A stretch of DNA of 40,927 nt from Geobacteraceae bacterium. Lineage in GTDB: Bacteria > Desulfobacterota > Desulfuromonadia > Geobacterales > Geobacteraceae. The notes under the pieces are model-generated. The model was not told the origin of the DNA and did no database searches. It saw nothing but the letters and a program-made list of their open reading frames with translations. Of this stretch, positions 35,878 to 40,927 are shown in pieces (position 1 is the first letter of the stretch; the number at the start of each line of letters is the position of its first letter). The position numbers were made by a program, and so were the translations under genes. The stretch covers positions 1 through 40,927 of the forward strand of contig WSYB01000031.1 of the NCBI GenBank assembly GCA_009773645.1. Reading direction: 5' to 3'.

Positions 35878-35879
35878 GT

Positions 35880-35914
35880 AAAGAAGGCGACGGTTTTTGA
35901 CCGTCGCCTTCTTT
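35880..35914 (+). terminator. Rho-independent terminator after the flavoprotein gene
   Basis: A perfect 15-bp stem, 35880-35894 against 35900-35914, with loop TTTTG and ending in CTTCTTT. It directly follows array N. Confidence 0.85.
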
Positions 35915-35945
35915 GCGTCTGCGTACTATTCCCTGCATTTCAGCT

Positions 35946-35974
35946 TTGACCTGGTTGACGAAAAGTGTTATAAA
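35946..35974 (+). promoter_or_regulatory. Sigma-70 promoter for ahcY
   Basis: TTGACC (35946-35951), a 17-nt spacer and TATAAA (35969-35974). The predicted leader to the ATG at 36020 is about 40 nt, so no SAH or SAM riboswitch is present. Confidence 0.65.
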
Positions 35975-36019
35975 AATCGCTTTGAATCTATTACAGCAAT
36001 CGAAAGACGGAGGGAAGAA

Positions 36020-37447
36020 ATGGGATTACATGAGGCAAAAGACGCCGGCGCGGCGTTTAACGATTATACGGTACGGGATATCTCGCTGGCTGCCTGGGGG
36101 CGCAAGGAGATGATCATCGCCGAGACCGAGATGCCGGGACTCATGGCCATCCGTGAGGAATACGCCAAGACCCGGCCGCTTAAGGGCGCGCGCATCGCCG
36201 GCTCGCTGCACATGACCATTCAGACCGCCATGCTTATCGAAACCCTGACGGCGCTTGGCGCCGAGGTGCGCTGGGCATCGTGCAACATCTTCTCCACGCA
36301 GGACCACGCCGCTGCGGCCGTTGCCGCTGCCGGCATCCCGGTCTTCGCCTTCAAGGGGGAGAGCCTGGCGGAATACTGGGAGTTCACCCACAAAATCTTC
36401 GAGTGGCACGACGGCGGCGCTCCCAACATGATCCTGGACGACGGCGGCGATGCCACCCTGCTGCTGCATCTGGGAAGCGACGCCGAGAAAGACCCGTCGG
36501 TCATTGCCAATCCCACCTGCGAGGAAGAGCAGTACCTGTTCGCCGCCATAGGCAAGCGCCTGACTGAAAAGCCAGGCTGGTACTCTAAAGCTGCCGCCAA
36601 TATCAAGGGCGTTACCGAAGAAACCACTACCGGCGTGCATCGCCTCTATGAAATGCACAAAAAGGGCACACTCAAGTTCCCAGCCATCAACGTCAACGAC
36701 TCGGTCACCAAGTCCAAGTTCGATAACATCTATGGTTGCCGCGAGTCCCTGATGGACGGCATCAAGCGCGCCACCGACGTGATGGTCGCCGGCAAGGTGG
36801 CGGTCATCTGCGGCTACGGCGACGTCGGCAAAGGATGCTCCCAGGCCATGCGCGGTCTCCAGGCCCAGGTCTGGGTCACCGAGATCGACCCGATCTGCGC
36901 CCTGCAGGCGGCCATGGAAGGGTACAAGGTCGTCACCATGGAGTACGCCGCCGACAAGGCCGACATCTTCGTCACCACCACCGGCAACATCGACGTCATC
37001 ACCCACGAGCATATGAAGGCGATGAAGCACAACGCCATCGTCTGCAACATCGGACATTTCGACAACGAGATCGAGGTTGCCAAGCTTAAAGATTACCAGT
37101 GGGAGAACATCAAGCCCCAGGTGGATCATGTCATCTTCCCGGACGGGAAAAGGATCATCCTCCTCGCCGAAGGGCGTCTGGTCAACCTCGGCTGCGCCAC
37201 CGGCCACCCCTCCTATGTCATGTCCTCCTCCTTCGCCAATCAGACCCTGGCGCAGATGGAGATATTCTGCAACCCCGGCAAATATCCGGTCGGCGTCTAC
37301 ACTCTGCCCAAGGAACTTGACGAGAAGGTGGCCCGTCTCCAGCTCAAGACCCTCGGTGCCATGCTGACCGAGTTGACCAGTGAGCAGGCCGCATACATCG
37401 GGGTGCCGAAGGATGGGCCGTATAAGACGGACCACTACCGGTACTGA
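36020..37447 (+). CDS. ahcY: Adenosylhomocysteinase
   Basis: A 475-residue NAD-dependent enzyme hydrolysing S-adenosylhomocysteine to adenosine and homocysteine, which relieves product inhibition of methyltransferases such as CheR. Visible signatures: [30 protein letters not shown], the NAD-binding [18 protein letters not shown], and GHFDNEIEV. The C-terminal [12 protein letters not shown] is the classic AhcY end. The ATG at 36020 has GGAGGG upstream; the frame is open to 35897 but that part crosses the promoter. The gene has its own promoter and terminator. Confidence 0.98.
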   Translation: MGLHEAKDAGAAFNDYTVRDISLAAWGRKEMIIAETEMPGLMAIREEYAKTRPLKGARIAGSLHMTIQTAMLIETLTALGAEVRWASCNIFSTQDHAAAAVAAAGIPVFAFKGESLAEYWEFTHKIFEWHDGGAPNMILDDGGDATLLLHLGSDAEKDPSVIANPTCEEEQYLFAAIGKRLTEKPGWYSKAAANIKGVTEETTTGVHRLYEMHKKGTLKFPAINVNDSVTKSKFDNIYGCRESLMDGIKRATDVMVAGKVAVICGYGDVGKGCSQAMRGLQAQVWVTEIDPICALQAAMEGYKVVTMEYAADKADIFVTTTGNIDVITHEHMKAMKHNAIVCNIGHFDNEIEVAKLKDYQWENIKPQVDHVIFPDGKRIILLAEGRLVNLGCATGHPSYVMSSSFANQTLAQMEIFCNPGKYPVGVYTLPKELDEKVARLQLKTLGAMLTELTSEQAAYIGVPKDGPYKTDHYRY

Positions 37448-37463
37448 AGTCAGTTTTCCCGTA

Positions 37464-37499
37464 AAAAAAGCCGCCTGCAACATCGCAGACGGCTTTTTT
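37464..37499 (+). terminator. Rho-independent terminator after ahcY
   Basis: 37464-37478 pairs with 37485-37499 with one internal mismatch; the right side ends in six T. The A-rich left side makes it usable from the opposite strand too, where the IPT gene converges. Confidence 0.85.
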
Positions 37500-37512
37500 C
37501 TATTGTGCGCCG

Positions 37513-37540
37513 TTTCCCGGTTCCCGCTTCCCGGTTCGTT
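37513..37540. repeat. Heptanucleotide array O, single arm
   Basis: TTTCCCG, GTTCCCG, CTTCCCG and GTTCGTT (37513-37540) in 7-bp register. It abuts the stop codon (37540-37542) of the minus-strand IPT gene, so on that gene's strand it is a G-rich arm just after the stop. The word is the complement of array N. Confidence 0.78.
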
Positions 37541-38508
37541 CACGGTGCGCTGACGGATACCACTGAACTTTCCTCGCCGTTGGGGTTGATAACCTGCACC
37601 GTGAAACTCTTCTGGACGGGACTGTAGGGGTAACGCTGGTAAATCATCCGGTTACAGTTGATAAAAATGACCCTTTCCCGCTCGGTGGCATTTGTCGTCC
37701 CGCTGTAAATGCGTTTTGTGTCCACGGCCAGCGGCGAACCGGTAGCCTCCAGACTTTTTTCCTCCGTGATTGCCAGCGCAGCCCCCTGCTGGAAATTTCT
37801 CCCCGTAATGATCAGGTTGTAGTAATTGACGTATGTTTCTCCCTGGGTGATGCTTTCCATTTCCGGCTTGGAATCGATAAGGAGTCCCAGAACTCCCGAA
37901 GCGGCGTCTTCCGTGTTTTTGACCTGGATGTTATGGAGCCCGGCGGCCACCTGGGGAACCATGAAGGAAATGGACTCCGACGACTGGAAACGGCTTCTGA
38001 TACCGGCACCGTCGAAAAGTATCTGGGATTTCTCCTGGAAATTGTAGCCGTTGACGGTCACTTCACGGTCCCTGCCGGTGGAGCACGCGTCGATTTTGTC
38101 CGGCGATAGCGATGTGGCTACCGGTTTTTGGGGCATGATGGTGAAATTGTATATCCTGCTGGTGGCGCCGTCCGCCCTCTTGAGAAAGAGGGCGTAAAGC
38201 CCGGCCTCGAGCTTTGGGATGTCGAAGGAGAGCTGTTTAGGGCCGAGCACCCTGGTCGGCACTTCCTGGTTGCCGAGAAAAGCGGTGGTCTTGTCGGTGA
38301 AGCCGGTGCCGTAAAGGGTGACGCTTATTCCCGGCTCTCCCTGGGCCGGGACGATGCTGAGGACGTTGACGGGAGATACCTTCTCCTCCTGGGCCTGACC
38401 GGACTTTTGGCCGGTCCGGGGAGGGGTCAGAATCTTCAGGGCGCCGAAGACGGGATGCGCCGCCAGGAGCGTGACGATGGCCAATGAGATGATAAACCGA
38501 TAAGGCAC
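37540..38508 (-). CDS. Exported protein with three IPT/TIG-like domains
   Basis: A 322-residue protein with an N-terminal signal peptide (MPYRFIISLAIVTLLAAHPVFGA, about 1-23) followed by three immunoglobulin-like IPT/TIG modules. They are at about 45-135 (VNVLSIVPAQGEPGISVTLYGTGF), 138-215 (TSLSPDKIDACSTG) and 220-322 (YYNLIITGRNFQQG). Such modules are common in cell-surface and periplasmic binding proteins; no catalytic domain is present. The start is a GTG at 38508, with AAAGGAG at ideal distance. A longer frame from 38568 would put the signal peptide inside. Function is unknown; it may be a surface adhesin or scaffold. Confidence 0.85.
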   Translation of the reverse strand: MPYRFIISLAIVTLLAAHPVFGALKILTPPRTGQKSGQAQEEKVSPVNVLSIVPAQGEPGISVTLYGTGFTDKTTAFLGNQEVPTRVLGPKQLSFDIPKLEAGLYALFLKRADGATSRIYNFTIMPQKPVATSLSPDKIDACSTGRDREVTVNGYNFQEKSQILFDGAGIRSRFQSSESISFMVPQVAAGLHNIQVKNTEDAASGVLGLLIDSKPEMESITQGETYVNYYNLIITGRNFQQGAALAITEEKSLEATGSPLAVDTKRIYSGTTNATERERVIFINCNRMIYQRYPYSPVQKSFTVQVINPNGEESSVVSVSAP

Positions 38509-38577
38509 GGCAATTTCTCCTTTCAAAATTCGACATATATTACACGGTTGACAAGAACTACCTGTCATTCTTGGGCA

Positions 38578-38605
38578 ATTAAAGCATGGCGGATAACGTT
38601 GTCAA
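38578..38605 (-). promoter_or_regulatory. Sigma-70 promoter for the IPT protein
   Basis: On the minus strand TTGACA (38605-38600), a 16-nt spacer and TTTAAT (38583-38578). The leader would be about 62 nt. Confidence 0.6.
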
Positions 38606-38642
38606 ATGTTTTTGACCGCGTAAAAATATATCACGGCAGCCG

Positions 38643-39722
38643 TTAACGATTGACCGTCATGGCCAGCCATACCCCCACGGCGGCAAAGAGGAAGTTGGCC
38701 GCCCAGGCGGAAATCAGCGGCGAGAGCACCCCCCCCTGGCCGAAAGAGAGAACGACGGCGTTTATCATGAAATAACCGAAACCAATGCCGAGGCTCACCC
38801 CGATGCCGAGGGCTATGCCGCTGGTGCGCCCCCCGCGCAGGGCGAAGGGTATGCCGAGAAAGGCCATGACTAAGCTGGCAAAGGGAAGCGATATCTTGGA
38901 GTGCATCTGAGCCCGGTATCTGGTGGCGTCATACCCTCCTTTTTCAAGCTTTTCACAGTACCGCCTGAGTTCCAGGAACCCCATATTGTCGGTGTATTTC
39001 CCCAGCACCCGCAGGTCGTCGATCTTAAGATGCAGATACACGGGCATCTCTCTCACCGTTGCGCTGCGCACCACATTTCCTCCCGCAAACTCTCTTACCG
39101 CTACATCTTTTAACAGCCAGTGATCGGAGCTGAGTATCCCCTGCGACGCCTCGATCCGTGTCGTCGGGCTCATTTCTGCGCCAAACCGCCACAGGGTAAC
39201 ACCTTTCAGGGTCCTGGTCGCCGGGTCGAAGAGCCTGGCCTGAAGGGTGGAGTTTTCTTCCCGGTACCAGATGTTCTGCTGGCGGAAAAATGTGTTGGGG
39301 CTTTTTTTCGCGATCAGCACATCTTCGATGTACTTCATCCTTTCAAAGCTCTTCGGCACAATCAGTTCAGCGCTAAAGAGGGTGAAGAGGCTTATGAAAA
39401 ATGCCGCGATCAGGATGGGAGCGGTAATTCGAACAAGACTGATGCCACAGCCGCGCATGGCGACAATCTCGCTGTTGCGCGACAGAACCCCCAGCGTGAG
39501 CATGGTGGCCATCAAAACCGCCAGCGGGGTAATCTGGTTAAGGATTTCCGGGATCTTGTACAGAAAGAAGAGGGCCATGACCTGAGGTTCACCCCCGGCG
39601 CGGGAGAACTTGCCGATTTTTTCCAGAAAGTCAATGACCAGGTAAATGGCGATAAACGAGCCTATACAGAGGGAAAGCATCCGGAGATACGCGGCGGTGA
39701 TATAACGGCTGACGATCTTCAC
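38643..39722 (-). CDS. lptG: LPS export permease LptG
   Basis: A 359-residue inner-membrane subunit of the LptB2FG transporter that extracts LPS from the inner membrane. It has six predicted TM helices, three before (about 10-30, 50-80, 98-120) and three after (about 275-355) a large periplasmic domain, as expected for YjgP/YjgQ proteins. The start is a GTG at 39722 that overlaps the lptF stop (GTGA), so the pair is translationally coupled. The partner ATPase gene lptB and the bridge genes lptC and lptA are 17 kb away in this window. The order lptF then lptG identifies this as LptG. Confidence 0.93.
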   Translation of the reverse strand: MKIVSRYITAAYLRMLSLCIGSFIAIYLVIDFLEKIGKFSRAGGEPQVMALFFLYKIPEILNQITPLAVLMATMLTLGVLSRNSEIVAMRGCGISLVRITAPILIAAFFISLFTLFSAELIVPKSFERMKYIEDVLIAKKSPNTFFRQQNIWYREENSTLQARLFDPATRTLKGVTLWRFGAEMSPTTRIEASQGILSSDHWLLKDVAVREFAGGNVVRSATVREMPVYLHLKIDDLRVLGKYTDNMGFLELRRYCEKLEKGGYDATRYRAQMHSKISLPFASLVMAFLGIPFALRGGRTSGIALGIGVSLGIGFGYFMINAVVLSFGQGGVLSPLISAWAANFLFAAVGVWLAMTVNR

Positions 39723-40891
39723 GATAGGTTCCTCTGCCGCTGAAAACTCTCCCGCAGCCAGCGGAAGCAGAATGTCGTCACGTCGAAGAGGAAGAAACGC
39801 TCTTCATTTGCGGTCTTGCGGAACAGGTATACGCCCAGGACCAAAAAGACCAGGTTCGGAGCCCATACGGCTGCCGCCGGATGGAGCAATTCGCGTTCTC
39901 CCAGGGCCTTGCCGATGGAAAGAACGATGTAGTAGATGAGGAGTACACCAATGCTCAGGGAGAAGCCGGCTCCTTTGCCGGAGCGCTGGTTCTGGATCCC
40001 GAGCGGCATCCCCACCAGGACGAAGATGAAGCAGGCAAAAGGGAGGGCAAAGCGCCGGTGGAATTCGAGCCGCATGTCGAGTCGCATCTTCCGGTCAACC
40101 GAGGGGGAGCGGATGCCGTGACGCAACTCTTCCATGGACATGTCCAGTTCGTTCTTCAATATCTCCCGGATCGTCTCCTGGAGATTGACGCTCAGGTCGT
40201 AATCAGCGAATTCTATCAGGCGGTAGCCGGTCTTTCCCAGGGGATGATGGATGCTGCCGTTCTTGAGCTGCATCCTCAGTATCCTTGTTGCCGGGTCTAT
40301 GGCGATCACGCCGTTTTTGGCGAAGATGGTGGAAGAATCTGACGGGTTCCTTTCGTCATGGATGAGGATGCCGGACATGGTATGTTCCTCCCGGCTGTAG
40401 CGGTCGAGGTAGATGATCATGCCCGGAAAGTCGTCGATGAACACCCGCTCCTTTATACTCAGGTCGGCCCTGCTCTGCATTACATTGAACAACAGCTTCT
40501 TGAACGAGATATTCCCCCAGGGGAGGGCGTAAACGGTGATGAATGTGGTGCAGATATAAGCGATGACGGCGAAAGCGAACACCGCCGGCAGCAGTCCATA
40601 AAGGCTTACCCCGCAAGCTTTCATGGCGGTTATCTCGCTGTCGGCCGAAAGCCTGCCGAATGCCAGCAGCACCGCCAGCAGAAACGCCATGGGGATGGTA
40701 ACCAGGCAGAAATAGGGGAGGAGATAGAGGACCATCCGCAGGACGTCGGTAAGGGGAACCCCTTTGGCCACAACCAGATCGGCCAGTTTCAGGAGCCGCC
40801 CCATGAGAAGGACGGAGGTGAATGTCGCCATACCCAGCAGGAACGGAACGGTTATTTCCGTGAAAAGATAGCGATGGAAGGTCTTTTTCAT
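39719..40891 (-). CDS. lptF: LPS export permease LptF
   Basis: A 390-residue inner-membrane partner of LptG. The N-terminus MKKTFHRYLFTEITVPFLLGMATFTSVLLMGRLLKL and the following TM helices match the YjgP family. A periplasmic jellyroll (about 120-255) is followed by C-terminal helices. I start at the ATG at 40891, the usual family start, although an in-frame ATG exists at 40909; neither has a clear ribosome site. The promoter must lie at or beyond the window end. Confidence 0.92.
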   Translation of the reverse strand: MKKTFHRYLFTEITVPFLLGMATFTSVLLMGRLLKLADLVVAKGVPLTDVLRMVLYLLPYFCLVTIPMAFLLAVLLAFGRLSADSEITAMKACGVSLYGLLPAVFAFAVIAYICTTFITVYALPWGNISFKKLLFNVMQSRADLSIKERVFIDDFPGMIIYLDRYSREEHTMSGILIHDERNPSDSSTIFAKNGVIAIDPATRILRMQLKNGSIHHPLGKTGYRLIEFADYDLSVNLQETIREILKNELDMSMEELRHGIRSPSVDRKMRLDMRLEFHRRFALPFACFIFVLVGMPLGIQNQRSGKGAGFSLSIGVLLIYYIVLSIGKALGERELLHPAAAVWAPNLVFLVLGVYLFRKTANEERFFLFDVTTFCFRWLRESFQRQRNLS

Positions 40892-40927
40892 GACCAAAGC
40901 ATCATACATGAGATGGGGGGGGAAGTA

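Noticed and set aside
36026-37543. A 505-codon open frame on the minus strand opposite ahcY
   Set aside because: The plus strand is a clear full-length adenosylhomocysteinase; the antisense frame is a by-product of GC-rich codon use and has no ribosome site or recognisable domain.

Overview
The window looks like a chromosomal segment of a Geobacter-type bacterium (order Geobacterales, Desulfuromonadota). This is inferred from gene content and order, not from a database match. The evidence is a chemotaxis cluster interleaved with c-di-GMP genes, a KDO/LPS-transport/rpoN/PTS supercluster that includes HPr kinase, LptF/LptG, and moderately GC-rich coding DNA. No rRNA, tRNA, CRISPR array or transposase was seen.

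Layout. (1) 1-10966, sensory block: the end of one cheW, then cheW and an MCP behind a sigma-28-like promoter. A convergent HD-GYP response regulator follows, then a large REC-REC-PAS-GGDEF-EAL protein with its own sigma-28-like promoter, then cheR, cheD, cheB and an EAL-like/HDOD protein. (2) 11237-16244, KDO synthesis: kdsB, pyrG, kdsA, kdsD, kdsC, ending in a clear terminator. (3) 16417-20182, three genes lying between kdsC and lptC: a PAS membrane sensor with no output domain and, on the minus strand, an NAD-dependent epimerase-like gene and a membrane receptor-like protein carrying a NERD nuclease domain. (4) 20397-29142: lptC, lptA, lptB, rpoN, hpf, ptsN, hprK, rapZ, a mannose-type EIIA, HPr and ptsI. 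(5) 29208-40891: a secreted subtilase, metK, an OmpR-type two-component pair, a nitronate-monooxygenase-like flavoprotein, ahcY, an IPT/TIG surface protein, and lptG-lptF.

The genes form coherent modules. KdsD, KdsA, KdsC and KdsB make CMP-KDO, with CTP from PyrG. LptB, LptC, LptA, LptF and LptG export the finished LPS. HprK, HPr, PtsI, EIIA-Man and PtsN form a permease-less regulatory phosphorelay next to sigma-54. MetK and AhcY are the two ends of the SAM cycle.

The most striking unexplained structure is a family of intergenic arrays built from degenerate heptanucleotide units, at fifteen places in 41 kb. Most are inverted repeats with about four 7-bp units per arm. Each arm starts at or just after the stop codon of a gene, with the purine/G-rich strand reading in the direction of that gene. 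The word differs from site to site but the 7-bp period does not. A second, unrelated element (a terminal-inverted-repeat block at 11028-11221, and a short relative at 3068-3103) may be a miniature mobile element. The membrane sensor-NERD nuclease protein is the most unusual gene.
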